Origin: Dermacentor variabilis
Taxonomy: Eukaryota; Arthropoda; Arachnida; Ixodida; Ixodidae
Direction of reading: 5' to 3'
NCBI RefSeq assembly: GCF_050947875.1
Contig: NC_134574.1
Span: forward strand, 103,672,469 to 103,736,468
Length of the DNA: 64,000 nt
Position 1 is the first letter of the stretch, and every line of letters begins with the position of its first letter. The notes beneath the pieces are model-generated. The model worked only from the letters and a program-made list of their open reading frames with translations, searched no databases and was not told where the DNA came from. Made by a program: the position numbers and the translations under genes. Of this stretch, positions 45,498 to 58,620 are shown one piece after another.

Positions 45498-45884
45498 GGC
45501 TCAACGCAGCTGGTCGGAAGTTATGCGGTGGGTGCGGGTTGCCAGCAGCGAAAGAAGCATGCCCGCGACGCGCAGGTGACGAATCAACCAAGTTTGGGCC
45601 GAAGGTGCACTGCGCTGATCAGCTCAAGCAAAGTGTGCCGGAGTTTTGATCGTAGAACATTTATGGAACGTTATATCTTCGTAGTTGCTTAGTTACAATA
45701 AATTGCTTGCGTAGCACATGCGTCTCTTACTTTGTGACCTTGGTGCACGATCGACTGGGTCGCGCATCAACATAGGCTAGAGTAAACGCTTTCAGGTTCG
45801 ACGTCCTGCACGGGAGAAACACAAAACGCGACCTCTCGCGAGCCATGCGAAACGATAGAAAACGACGCTACACCTGTCGTGGTC

Positions 45885-46440
45885 ACTCTGACAGAGCACG
45901 AGGTGGCTGGTTCGATTTGCTAGCGCGGCGGCTGGATTTCAATGCAAGCGACGTGCGAAGGGACACAGCACACACCAGTGGTTCAATAAGTCATTGGAGA
46001 GATGTTCCTTTTGCTAGAACCTAACGATCTATCTATCCCGTCCACGTTCCACCGGTAAAATGGACAGACGCTTGCTAGATGCTTAGCTATTAATACAATT
46101 AGTATAATGCCCCCTTTCCGCTTTGTCCACTTGAATGTAACCTCTTCACCTACTATTGCTCTCCTTGTCTTCCAGATTATGGGCACTAAGCACGCGCTGG
46201 CGGCTCCCTTTCGGGGTATATATAAATGGGCCAATGGCCCTTGCAAACGATATCGGCACGGCGTATGCGCGACCTTGTTATGTACCGATTATTAGCGAAT
46301 CCCTCAGATTGGATGCGCCATGATGACCGCATGGGGTCAAAATTTATCGGGAGTCCCTTACGTACCGCGTGCATTATAATGAGATCGTGGTTTTGGCAAG
46401 GTAAAACGCCAGAAGGTATAAATTTGCAATTGCTGCAATG
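45885..46440 (+). mobile_element. Split Ruka-like SINE, unit 3
   Basis: Head remnant (AGAGCACGAGGTGGCTGGTT near 45892) and 3' remnant (ATAATGAGATCGTGGTTTTG near 46376) in the same split arrangement as 19960-20515. Confidence 0.5.
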
Positions 46441-47242
46441 TACGCGTTCGTTTCAAAAGCGAACTCAATACTAGGGGGAAGTTTCACAGCGAAGGTGAAG
46501 GCGAGTTTCGCGGCAGTTTTGGTGGGGCGAAAGCCCGGCGTGTGGAGACATGTTGGACGTGCTTGGTATCAATCAGCAAAGCAACCCACGTCGGGCTCCC
46601 GAAATTTCGCATCTGTGTTTTGTTTCTTTCCCCCGATTCGGAGGCACAAATAGGGCGCAGAGATGTTATCCTTGGACAACCTGATGAACCAATTCATTGT
46701 AAACGTGAAAATGCTAGGACTGAGCCCAAAGGAGCCGCAGCGCGCAGGCTGCCCCTTGCCGGGTGACGTAAGCAGAACGTCGCCTCGAGGGGCCGCAGGT
46801 TTGCGCTCGCTGCAGCTTCCTAGTTTCGGTCTCACGCGCTGCGATAGCTGAAGTATCGTCGGGTCGTAGCTCCGCGGGTAAGCGCATTGTTCCAGACGCG
46901 AAAGTTGATATGGCTTGTAGAGAGAGTTTGCTTCAATTTCCAAATTACCATGAGCCCGCTGCGACTGAAAGGTTAAAATCATTTATTAGGTATTTCTTAA
47001 CTAGCGAATAACTACCGCGTATCACCCGGTAATCTTAAAATATTACCTAAAATCTTCGCAGAAATACCCGGTGTATACATACCTATAGTTATTGGTAGTT
47101 ACGTTTCAAAGCAAAAATTCGAGACACTGCCATGGGTTGATTTGGTTTTGTTTGGTTTGGTTTGGTTTGGTGCCTGTAGTTATAGCACAACCCACTTTAC
47201 GGGGGATTGGGCATGAATCGGGCGGCGGTGGGTCAAAAAAGA

Positions 47243-49818
47243 ATAAATACCTAAAATTTGTTGATTCATACCAAGCGCGTCCAGCACGTCTTCACAGGCC
47301 AGGCTTTCATCCCCCGAAAACTGCCACTAAACTCGCCTTCAGCTTCGCTGTAAAGCTTCCTCCGGGTATTCAGTTCGCTTTTGAAACAAACGGGCATTGC
47401 AGCTGTAATTACAAAGCTATACATTCTGGCGTTTTACGTGGCCAAAACAACGAACTGATTATAAAGCACGCGCTAGTAAGCGGCTCTTGATTAATTTTGA
47501 CCCCTTGTGGCCACCATGGCCCACCCAATGTGGAGGATTCGCTAATAATCGGTACAGAGCAAGGTCGCACATACGCCGTATCGATGTCGCTAGTTCGAGC
47601 GCACGCCCATTAGGCCATGCTGTCTGCGCGGAATGGCAGCCGCCAGCGCATACCTAGTGCACACAATCTAGTAAACAAGGCTTAATAGGTGAGATAGGTT
47701 ACATGCAAACGGACAAATCGAAGATGGGCCATTGTTCTGAAATTATGCCAATCGTACTAATACCTAAACATCTATAGCATGCGTCTGTCCACATTACCAG
47801 TGGAACGTGGAGGGCGTAGAGAGGCAGGTTCTAGTTAAGGGAAAATCTGTTCAAGGACTTTTTTAACCACTGGCGTGCGCTGTTTATAGCCTCGCACTTC
47901 GCATCCATAGATATCCAGCCGCCGCGCTCGGCAATCGAACCAGCCACCTCGTGCTCTGCCGGCGAGTGACCACGTCCGGTGCACCGTCATTTTCTGTCGT
48001 TTCGCATGGCTCGCGTGAGGTCACGTTTTGCGTTTCTCCCGTGCAGGACGTCGAAGCTGAAAGCGTTTAGTCTGGCCTACATCGACGCGCGATCCAGTCG
48101 ATCGTGCATCAAGGTCAGTAAGAAAGAGCTGCATGTGCTACGCTAACAATTTATTTTAACTATGCAACTACGAAAACATAACGTTCCATAAACGTTCTAC
48201 GATCAAAAACCCGGCGCAGTTTACTCGAGCCGATCAGCGCAGTGCGCCTCCGGCCCATAGGTCGTCAGTTCGTCACCTGCGCGTCGCGGGTATGATTCTT
48301 TCGCTGCTTGAAACCTGCACCCACCGCATGACTTGCGACCAGCCGCGTTGAGCGAGCGTCTGACGAAGACGTGCTTCGCCCGGGAGCTGGTAGTTCGAGC
48401 ACGAGTCTGTCCTGCGCCGCAGGACGCAGTCTTCTCAGATCGTTCCTGGTTTCGTGTGGTGTCAGCTGGTCAGCAATGTTCGAAACAACTTCCGGATCCT
48501 CCGACAGCAGTGGCCAAGTGCGGCGAAACCTGACGGCGTTTGGCAATTTGTGCGGAGTTTCGCGCACACGAAGGCCCAGACGCTCGGAGGTCGCGACGCA
48601 TCCGTTGTAGAAGCGCGAAGCGACTGGAAATCGTGAGCGCTCCAGTTGGCAAACGTCGGTTCGACGCGCGAGGGCAGCCGACGTGCTGGCGGAGACAGCC
48701 AGGATGAATCTTGTCTTCCTGCCCCGAAGCAGACGACAGCAGCCCTGGCGCCCCCTGGCGTCTCCGCGTTCTGGCTTCCTGGGCAGTCTGGGAGGCTTCT
48801 GGCGTTGGTTTGCCCTGGGCGACTCGGTAATCTCACTCGGCAAGGCAGCGACGCGTCTACAATCGGGAATTCGTTTGGCGTCCCATGTCTGCACGCAGAG
48901 CAGCTGGCCAATCGCGGCCTCCGACGTCTGTCGCCTTCGCAACGCTGTTTGAGAAAAGCCGCGTGTCGTGTCGGTCGTCTGCTTATGTGTTCCGTACATG
49001 CCAGGTTGCAGAGGCCACTGCGCTTTTCCTTTCATGGTGAACCGCAACGGTACGGGCCTCTGGGGGTAACGCCCAGGGTAACGCCGTCGGCAGCATCGGA
49101 ATCCCGCGGACACCCACAGCTGGCGCCAAGGGGTACGGCGCTGGATCTTCGGCCGCGAACCCCGAAGAAGGCTCGAGTTCCATGACAATCGCTTAAGGCA
49201 ACCGGTCTCCATGGAGGATCGCTTACTTGCTGGCGTGTTCTCGTGCGAGCACAGTGGGTCGGTGAACACGACTTGCCGGCGGTGGACGTCCTTTAAGCGT
49301 GGCTGATCAAGCGTGGCGATTACGTGGTGACGCCGTCCGCTGGTGTTGGTGAGTGCAGGCTGTTACAGCGTGCTATCGACCCTACTGTGGCTACTCGTTA
49401 GGAGGTGACGGGAGCGGCTGGCTTGACTTCCTCGGTGACCTTGTGGTACATGCGCCACGCAGTCGGGAGAGGCGATGACAGCGAAGCGAAATGGAACGTC
49501 TCGTGGTACGATCGCGAGCACCACCAGGGGGAACAACACAGCTGGAGGTGACGATGATGATGATGGCGTAGAAGGGGGTCAGTGAAGGAAGCTTGATTTG
49601 AACTTTGCTGAAAAGAAAGTGGGAGCCGAGAAATGCTTGTATCTGCACTAGAACGACAGAATGAGTGTTGCATGGAAACCGCCACAACAGCTATAATTTT
49701 GGAAAACGATATCTAGCTCCCGTCCCCGCAACTTTCTTTCTGGAGAGGATGTACTACTTCTGCAGATACTTTGTGCTTGGGCGGTCCGTTACGCCTGCTG
49801 CCATTCAGAAGCCTGGTA
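47243..49818 (-). repeat. Right arm of large inverted repeat (unit 3)
   Basis: Counterpart of 21320-23895; contains G8. Confidence 0.8.
48265..49212 (-). CDS. G8: G-family member, 315-codon ORF
   Basis: Product unknown; copy of G4 in the next unit with the same start (ATG 49212, M-E-T-G), length and stop. RPKIQRRTPWRQLWVSAGFR, RFTMKGKAQWPLQPGMYGT, SERLGLRVRETPHKLPN. Upstream block 49472-49502; AATAAA on the minus strand at 48150-48155. The G4/G8 pair shares the C-terminal frame that differs from G3/G7, so that shift predates the tandem duplication. Confidence 0.45.
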   Translation of the reverse strand: METGCLKRLSWNSSLLRGSRPKIQRRTPWRQLWVSAGFRCCRRRYPGRYPQRPVPLRFTMKGKAQWPLQPGMYGTHKQTTDTTRGFSQTALRRRQTSEAAIGQLLCVQTWDAKRIPDCRRVAALPSEITESPRANQRQKPPRLPRKPERGDARGRQGCCRLLRGRKTRFILAVSASTSAALARRTDVCQLERSRFPVASRFYNGCVATSERLGLRVRETPHKLPNAVRFRRTWPLLSEDPEVVSNIADQLTPHETRNDLRRLRPAAQDRLVLELPAPGRSTSSSDARSTRLVASHAVGAGFKQRKNHTRDAQVTN

Positions 49819-52200
49819 CAGTCGAGGGAGCGTCGTCGTCCTGGTGTGGGGTAAAATGTGCTGCTGACGGCAGTGTTGATTATGACGACTGGGGGCTAAG
49901 TAAATGGAAAGGGGGAGAGGCAAGGTCGGCAGCCTGTCCAACGCCTTCCTGGTAGCACAAGGCCGGTGCGCTTCGATTCATGACGTCATGTCACCTTGCC
50001 TGATTGCCATATAGTCTAATTGGTAGGTTCCTCAATACGCCACGGCGATTTTGACGTCGCCGCTTTCGTTGCCCGGCGTGACGAAATCTCCATTGCCAAT
50101 TGGCAATAGAAATTTCGGTCCAAGTAGCGTGCCGTGATAAAGCATAGTGCACAGTCCTGCCATCTAGGAGGCGTTGGCATGACCAAGCATTACGTAGTCA
50201 CAGCCTGACGCTTGGATTGCAGCAGGTTCGAATTTGATTAGGCACGCTTAGTAGCATGCGTGTTTGTATTGTGCCTGCGAAGGAATCGCTTTATGTCAGC
50301 TATTGCAGCCGATGTGCTTTTGCAAGTATATGAGAGAAATAATATTGCTACAATAAAGGCAAACAAAAAACACGAAAATGTTAGATTACAATGGCTCTGC
50401 GAGCAGATTACTTGGCCTTGTGCTATTTTAATTTTACAAAAGTTGCCTACAGCTGGTTTTTTCCTAGAGCTTCAGGCATCAAGTTTACAATTCGGAAACT
50501 TGTCATGAAAAACACATTTTGTAACTTTAATGATTGAATATCTTAGTACCACTTAAAGCCAGAAGAGCAATCATATATTGTGCAATGCTCTGTGTCATAC
50601 CATTGAATTCTGAATAGAATGGTTGCATGCAAGCCTCAATAAAAAAGAAAGTTAACCGTCTCACCTGAACTGTAAATGAATACAGTAGATATTCCTCCTT
50701 TAGACGCTCTATAACACTCAGTTATGAAGTTGCATTTTTTTCTTCAAGCTTACCGATTCTCTTTTATTGCTGAAGAGGAAAAAAGCAGCAAAAGTAGAGC
50801 AGGAAGCCTACTTCCCACTCCAAAAAAGAATTCCTGTTGGTAAGATTTCCTATATCACATTGCCCTTCAAAAATAGCGATGCAGGGTGTCAGGAGAGTAA
50901 CGCGTCATTGGTTGTCAAGTCCGTTTATTTTTCTATCCTTTATTCGTAGTTATCAGATAGTACATGTACAACAGGAACAGCAGCTGTAACTTCATTATAG
51001 TATCACACATGTCCTTCAACGACAGGATCGGCAACCACCGTTATCCTGAAAGAACGTATAAAATCGCAGACTATTCATTCACAAATCATGCAGCTAGAAT
51101 ATTACCACTCGTCGTGAGTGCCTTGCGTCTCTATCTTAATGCGTTATTTGGAACTTTTAACGAAGTATACGCTAAATAAGCATATGTGTCTATAGAACCT
51201 GTCGCCGAATGATCACGGCTGTCATTCGTTGGCAGTATGACAGTCAATACTCCCGGAATTGACAGTGGCGGAAGACAACACCCTTGCCGCGTCGTGAAAG
51301 TTAAAAAATACAAAAAAATCTTCTCTGTTTCGAAAGCACGACCGGCATGCCCCAAATAATTAACTTTGTACACTACGAGACCGGAGTTGTATGCTGCTTA
51401 CCATTGAGGTAACCCTCGCTGTTCCTGAGGTTCAGTATTGTTCAAAGGTTTCCGCAAGTAGTCGTTTATTCCGAGAAAAAAATTGAGGCTTATTTATTTT
51501 TGTTCATACATCATGTTCACAGAAAAACACCCGCAATGTGAAAATACTTAACCAGCAAAAACAAACTACGATGGTGAATTTCTCACAACTGAGTCCACTT
51601 GTTTTGATCCTGCGCAGGCGTTCCTTGCAAAAAGACGAACCGGGATACCAATGCGATAAGTCCACTTCGCACGACACGTTTGCACACACGGGAGGTAATG
51701 CGCGACCTTTCAAGTCCATATTACCGTACGGTGATGCCTCAGCGCCAACCTAATTGCTACATTCCAATATATCATACGTGGCCAGAATACTAACTACGCT
51801 ATAAGCAGCTCACCTCTACAACAGGTACAGCGGCAGGAGGTCGGTGCTATTACCTCGACCATATATGTCGGTATATAGAACATGTCAGCAAGGCCTTGCC
51901 GCAGATCACGTGGTTGTGCACACGCATGCCTCTGAATAAAACCACGACTACGTGCGAGTTCTTGATTCGTCCGGCTTCTAGTGCGGTGGGATTTCTTTCG
52001 TTCACAATGATGTTTCTAAGCGTGCTTTCGTCGTGACAGGGGTCGATGTGCCTACGCCTTTGCACGTACTTTCGGGGGCGGCGATGTACGCCGAGACTTC
52101 GTAGGCTCCGCACTTAGTATGGATTTTATTTAGTATCGCATAGGCCTTCGCATTAGAGGCGTGCGGAGTGTAAAGGATTAAAAATATTCTGTACCTTGTT
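49819..52200. other. Gene-poor AT-rich stretch, unit 3
   Basis: Counterpart of 23896-26300; no gene or element recognised. Confidence 0.5.
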
Positions 52201-52314
52201 TGGGCACACAGTGTCTTCCTTCGCTTGCTGCTCTGGCAGGGCTGCCGCCATGGCTGCAGGGCTTCAGCGAGCAGCACTACGTCGGCTTTGGATACATCGA
52301 GGACTGCAGCCTGC

Positions 52315-53121
52315 TTGTTGCCTACCCTGGCATTGAAGTCGCCTATCAGTATAGTGTATATTGCTTTGACTTTACCCATTGCCGATTCCACGTCTTCATA
52401 GAATCTTTCACCTTCCTGGTCATCATGACTGGATGTAGGGGCGTGTACCTGTGCGACCTTCTATTTGTTATCAAGTTTCACAACAAGACCTGCAACCCTC
52501 TCGTTAATGCTATATAATTCCTGTATGTCACCAGCTACATCCCTATTATTCAGGAATCCGACTCCTAGTTCTCGTCTCTCCGCTAAGCCCCGATAGCACA
52601 AGACGTGCCCGCATTTTAGCACTGTATGTGCTTCTTTCGTCCTCCTAACTTCGCTGAGCCCTATTATATCCCCTTTACTGCCCGCTAATTCGTCCAATAG
52701 CACTGCTAGACTCGCCTCACTAGATAACGTTCTAGCGTTAAACGTTGCCAGGGTCAGATTCCAATGGCGGCCTGTCCGGAACCAGGGATTCTTAGCACCC
52801 CCTGCTGCGTCGCAGGTCTCACCGCCGCCGTGGTCAGTTGCTTCGCAGCTGCTGGGGACTGAGGGGCCGGGTTTTGATTGTTGTGTTCATATAGGAGGTT
52901 GTGGCCAAAAACTGCACCAGGGTGGCCAATCGTGCTCTGGTGAGAGAGTGCGCGTTACCGGTTCTGGTCACCGAGATCAGGCCACACTCCAGGCTTCGTT
53001 ATGCAAGTTTATCAGCACGCGGATTTTTTTAATCCAGTGAATAATTGCGCGGCACCGGGATTCGAACCATGGTCCTCTTGCTCGCGAGGCGGATGTTCTA
53101 CCTCTACGCCACCGCTGCACC
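52315..53121 (-). mobile_element. RTE-type LINE 5' fragment with tRNA-like head, unit 3
   Basis: Identical, as far as I can compare by eye, to 26406-27209, including the TAG after KLDNK and the tRNA-like segment at about 53042-53121. It begins a 1.17-kb stretch of perfect identity between units 2 and 3. Confidence 0.7.
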
Positions 53122-53123
53122 CT

Positions 53124-53442
53124 CGGGATTTATCCAGTGGTAAACAACAAGGCCACACATTCCAGCTTCGCTTGTTACCAATCTCTACGGAGTGCTTGGG
53201 CTGATAATTTTTTAAGAAGTAAAGTAAGGCCTGCATGGCCTTAAAACTAGATTTAACGTCTGACCAAGGGCCTAAAATAACGTCCTCGGACAACGGCGGG
53301 CTGTCCACGCCCGTAAGGTCATTGCTCAAGTTTTGTCGCTCTTCCACGTACTGAGGGAAGCCACGCAGCACATGACCTATAGTCTCATTCGCATTGCACA
53401 GCTCACAGTCATTGAATTTTTGGTGGTAGCCTTAATTTCATG
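53124..53442 (-). mobile_element. LINE C-terminal fragment, unit 3
   Basis: CELCNANETIGHVLR tail fragment; same as 27212-27530. Confidence 0.65.
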
Positions 53443-53443
53443 G

Positions 53444-54706
53444 TACGAGGGATTATCAAAACGTTTTGCAACTCGCATATGAGGAAAACTGCCCGACCTC
53501 AGAAACAATTTTTTTCAACATAATCCCTCCTCACACTAATACACTTCTCCCATTTTCCTGGAAAGCTTTTGATACCTTGCAAAAAGAAACTTTCTTCCTC
53601 GTTGCCAAGCCACTCTGCCGCAGTTTGAATCGAGTTCAAGTCGTCAAACCCCTTTCCATTGAAGTCTTTCTTCAAACTAGGAAATAAATAAAAGCCACTC
53701 GGGCCCAGGTCGGGACTGTAGGGTGGGTGGTCCAGCTGTTCAAAACCGCACTCTCGAATGGCAGCCTGGGCAACACGAGACCTGTGAACCGGGGCGTTGT
53801 CGTGTAGGAGAAGGAGAGCTCTTGTCACCAATGTTCGGCGTTTTTTCCACGATGGCCTTACGCAATTTTCGAAGAACGTTGGCATAGTATTCGCCTGTAC
53901 CTGTTCTACTGCTTTCAAGATACTCAATGAGCCTTGCGCCCCAAAATAGTGTCGCCATGACTTTCCTCCCTGAGCATTGGGTCTTGAATATTTTCGGGGG
54001 AGGCGATCCCGAATGCTTCCACTGCGTAGACTGCTGTTTTGTTTATGGGTTCACCTGATACAGCCACGTCTCATCACCAGTCACAAAGCGGGAGAAAAAA
54101 AATTTCTGGGTGGCTTGAATAGAGGTGCAAAAATTCCCTTGATGAATGCACGCGGTGGTGTCGATCTTGCGCTGAGAGGTTCCGTGGCACCTATCGTGCC
54201 AAGACCTTCGACATACCCAAAACATCGTGGATGATGGTGAAAACACTGCCGTAAGAAATGATCAATTCTCCGGCAACTTCATACACCTTTATTCGGCGAT
54301 TATATACGATAAGGCTCTCTGCTGAGGCTGAATGGTCCAAATCGGTTGAAGTGGTCGGCCGCCCTGACCTTGGGTCGTCTCCCACGTACACACGGCCACG
54401 TTTAAACTCATTGAACCACCGAGTCACTGTCGCATATGAAGGACATTCACTGCCATACACATTCACAATCCTACTGTGGATTTCATTGGCCGAACTTCCT
54501 TCTTTGCACAAAAAATTTTATAACGCTTCGGTACTCGAACTTGAAATCGTGGGAGGTTGCCGTGTTTGACTGACCGATGCAGACCAAGTAACGAACTGGA
54601 AGGCTTGATGTTCAGACCTTGCTAGGCTGCAGATATGACCTAAACAAAAGGTATATGATATATTTGGTTATAGCCAAGTTGCAAAACTTTTTGATCTCCC
54701 CTAGTA
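53444..54706 (-). mobile_element. Mariner element, copy 3 (third catalytic Asp lost)
   Basis: TA at 53444-53445 and 54705-54706. GDETWLYQ and LLHDNAPVHRSRV are present; the third catalytic position is Gly (YSPDLGPSGFYLF), as in copy 2. An extra frame change near 54510 shortens the N-terminal frame compared with copy 2. Confidence 0.85.
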
Positions 54707-55100
54707 GGTAATTTCATGACACTACCTCCCTGGCAAAAAGCCAGGATAGAGTCCAGGGTGGCGCGACTATTCTCTAGGTCGCCCGCCGTAGCTCGGTATG
54801 TCCCTTGCTGACAGACTTCCTTCCTTCGTGCCGTTCCGTCTGCCGGACATTTCGAAATGAGGTGTTTGGCGGTCGGTCGCACGGATCGTTCGCAGTCGGG
54901 GCAGTTGTGGGCTCACTTGGGGCCGCCATGCATGTGCGACGCCGTCAGCGTAAACGTCTTGCTGGCTTGCCTCGGCTCGATATCTTGTGTAAGTCTGACG
55001 CTTGTTTATAGCACGCCTGGCGTGAGGGCGAAGCCACACTGCAGCCGAAAAGCAAACTTGTTCGACGCGGTGGAAACCTGGAGGCAGTGCGGTGCAGTTC
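54707..55100 (-). mobile_element. LINE tail without 3' UTR, unit 3
   Basis: SVRPTAKHLISKCP and ATLDSILAFC on the minus strand; same deletion next to the mariner as in unit 2. Confidence 0.6.
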
Positions 55101-55621
55101 GGAAGTACAACGAAGTCTGCTTAAAGAGAATGCGCGTCAGGACTTCGCCTGAACCTTAGGTCCGCCATACTGGAAGGACACGTGTAATGTACGAAGTGTT
55201 CTGCTCCTGGCGTCGGCAACGTATTCGTGTCCTCTGCTTGGGGCACGCCGCTGGACAAAGATTGCCCGTGAGAAGGTACCAAGGGCTGTTATGTTATAAA
55301 TAGACCTGCGTGACTACTTTGAGAAGAAAAAGAAGAGGCAGAGCTTTTGTGTACGCGCCATCAAAAAAGGAAAACGAAACGAATTATGCAGTAATAGAAA
55401 ACAACTGTTGCTCGTTTGCCTGGGACTTCCTGAGTTTGCGGTAAATAGTGTGCTATACGAGGAAGCACGTTTACCTATACCATAGAAGATAGATTCTGTA
55501 CACTCACTATACAAACATTTAAAATATGGTAGGAACATCCTCAGGGAAGACCGAAATATGTGTTTATTATGATAGAATGACATTCTTGATCTAAAATGGT
55601 CAAGACTGCACATGTCACAAC

Positions 55622-55862
55622 CGGCCTGCCGTGGAGGCGCAGTGGCTTATAGACGTTGTGCTGCTAAGGTGCGGGATCAAATCCCGGTCAAGTATGCCAC
55701 ATTTTGATAAGGGAGAAATGCAAAACAACCGTTTACCGTGCATTGGGTGCACGTTAAGGAAACCCAGGTGGTCAAGTTTAATCCAGTCCCCCAATATGGC
55801 ATGCCTCATCATGCTATCGTGGGTTTGGCATGTAACACCACAGAATTAAACCTTAATATTTA
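55622..55862 (+). mobile_element. Ruka-type SINE, copy 3
   Basis: Same insertion as copies 1 and 2, with intact A-box and B-box regions and the SINE 3' end. Confidence 0.8.
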
Positions 55863-56093
55863 GTAAAAATATTTTACGCCTTCCACAGGTCATTTTTGTG
55901 CGAGCGCCAATTACGTACAATAAACATACATATACGTAGAGCCGCCCCTCAAGTTACCTCGTCGACAACGCACAGCACTCGTTTCCACGATACATAAAAA
56001 AAAATGCTAAATTTCTGCCCAGTAGGTATCTTTGTGGTCTTTTAGCAGTCCACAAAAAGTATCTTCAGAGTGAATATATAGCTGCTACCCATG

Positions 56094-56435
56094 CTTACAA
56101 GCGGTACGAGGGATCAGCAGGAGTGGGCATATTCTCTCAGAACGTTTGCTGATCTTTCTCTGTTCGTCTTCCTGGTTTTTGCGCTTGCCTCCTGTATTTT
56201 ATCCTTGATGGGGTCCGTGAGTGGCCGGGGTTGGGAGATCATACGGCGGCTAGTCCTTGCTTTCCAGCGGCGTCTTCGGCCATCTGGACTGCCCAGAGCT
56301 GCTCTCCTAGGTTCAAGCTGAGCAGCGAAGTCTCCCACTGCTCGGCTGTACTTATGACGCGTGTATTATTAGTGCGGTGGGTGTTGGTGGGTGAGGCTTT
56401 CAGGCAGGCCCAGATAATATGACTTTGGGTGGCAT
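56094..56435 (-). mobile_element. LINE C-terminal fragment and 3' UTR, unit 3
   Basis: AEQWETSLLSLNLGEQLWAV-type tail on the minus strand; counterpart of 30180-30520. Confidence 0.55.
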
Positions 56436-56938
56436 CACTATAGTGAGAGGCTGTCCATGATACAGCGTTTGTGCAAAAACCAAGGGCCTCGAAATGACGC
56501 GGCTTCTAAAACTCCCAACCCTTGATCACATCAATTCATGATTTCTCGCCTGCGACCCGGGAACGCTATAGGAAAATATGGACATGCTTGCTACTTGAGG
56601 AATAAACCTTAGCGTGCGTCAATAATAGAACACGATCAAAGCTGCCGGCGATAGCGCGCTGAGTTATGACTGGGGTGACGTCGCAGTTTACTTTGTTCCG
56701 ACTGCATTGCGGGAGTTAAAACTTTACGCCGCTTATAATGCACTGCCATTCCTTTCGTAATGTGCATCTTAGCGACACGAGCCAAACATTTTTTATCAGC
56801 CAGGACGTCAGGGTTCACGAATACCGCTCTCGTTACAGCACTTTTACAACAAGGCGTGCATGCACATTTACATATGCGCGACGCCGTAAATTGCGCATGC
56901 AGTTCACGAAGTGAAAGACGGATGTGCTTAGCAAAGCG

Positions 56939-58263
56939 TTTATTATATCTAGCAAATCACGTAAACGTAGCGTTCCCGATAAACATAACTATAAACATCA
57001 ATACGTACAGTCTTCAAAACCGTTGGGGGCGCTGAGTCCCGCCGCTCCGTGGTTCGTGGGTTCGGCGTCCGGAGAGCGCTGACATGCCTCTATCCCGACC
57101 AGCAAGCAGTTCATCGCGCATGTTGAGTTCATCGCGCATGATGGGAAGCACGTTCCGATCGGCCCGTACCTAGGCTCGCTGTACATTAGCTGGTCGCTAG
57201 TGTCGGTCACTAGTGACAGCTTCATGTGACAACAGCGGCCAAGAGACGCGGCGAGTAACGGCTGCCTCTTGCGGCTTCCGCAGTCTCGCCCTCTTGAAGA
57301 CGCAGGGGTTGGGGTTCCACGACGCATGCGCTGTGGCTGAGCGATCAGACGCATGTGCCATGCCCTGGTGCCAAAACCAGCAAGCGGCACGAGCCTTGAG
57401 TACGGCAGTCGGGAGTAGCCGGTTCGACGCACAAGAGCTGCCCAATACAGACGGGATCGACCTTCTGGTCGTGGTTCGAAGCAGACGGCAGCAGTCCTGG
57501 CGTCTTCCCACGTCCGAGCGCTTCCCGCACTCTGTGCTTGTCTGGATGTCTTCGGCTTTGTTGCTTGCTCGTCGTGTGCCTAAAGTGAATGTAGCCCTAA
57601 GTGGTGCTTCTGCTTGCCTGACGAGCATTACTTGTTGGCTTCTTGCGTGCCGTTTCTCAACCTCTCTCGGCAGGATGATGACACATCCAGAGAGTTGGCG
57701 ACGCACGCGGCGTCCCGTGCTTTTTCGGACAGAAGGCGGTCACCGGCTGCGTCCGGGCCGTGCCTCCCTGGCATTGCTGGCTGAGCAAAGCCACGTGTCT
57801 CGGAGAATGAGTTGGCCGTCTGCTGAAAGCACATGCTTCAAAGTTGGCGGCGTGCTCACTTTAGTAAAGCAAAACTGTGTGGTTGATCTTCGAACACAGC
57901 GCGGAAGCGCGTCTCCCGAAGTCCTGGGTTTACCCGAAGATCCACGTAGACTAAGTGGAGTCAACTGCTGCTGTGGGGAGCAGTCGATTTGATCCAGAGA
58001 GGATGCGATGGAGTGTCGACGCGATATTCACCAGCGTACACTTTCGAAGCACCCATGGAAGCAGTTGCCAGTCGTTCGCTGTAGCACCTTGCGCAGCTCC
58101 GGCGTTCAGCTACCGCCCACAATTGGCTCCAAGCGATGTGGCGCCGCATCTTGAGCTGCGTACACCGAAACAGGCTTCCGCCTGGCGGTAGTCCTTTCCT
58201 TTGCGGTTTCCAGATGGCTTGATCGGGGATCGCATAGTGGGGAGTTCTCGTGCAAGCCGTGGA

Positions 58264-58342
<79 letters not shown>

Positions 58343-58620
58343 TTATTTCCTTAAAGAAGGAGGAGTACAGGACTAAAAGCTTGGACAGCTTGACGAGGTC
58401 CCGACCCCTTGTAAGTTGGCAACAGAGCAGTAGAGCAGAACTCGTCGGCGAAGGACGTCTTGCGTGGCTGCTAAGGATCGCGTAATGATGGCGATGTGCT
58501 TTCAACGTTCACTTGGTACTGACGGTGTTCGGAGGATCTTGTTCGGACGCGACGTCAGCGGTCCTTGACCTCGGATGAGCGCCACGCAGCCTGGCCGGTG
58601 AAGTGGAATCGAACGTCTCG
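56939..58620 (-). pseudogene. G9: broken G-family member
   Basis: Counterpart of G5. Upstream block 58596-58620; minus-strand AATAAA at 56939-56944. It carries the same retroposon tail, with (AATC)n at about 58265-58343. The longest frames are 57197-57706 (169 codons, ending in the ARLRKPQEAAV segment) and 57961-58269 (102 codons, RRHIAWSQLWAVAERRSCAR). A 259-codon frame also exists on the + strand (57213-57992), which I take as a shadow. It is unlikely to be functional as a protein gene. Confidence 0.5.

Larger units (their letters stand above)
43944..46613 (+). repeat. Left arm of large inverted repeat (unit 3)
   Basis: Counterpart of 18025-20690; pairs with 47243-49818 in reverse complement and contains G7. 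Confidence 0.8.
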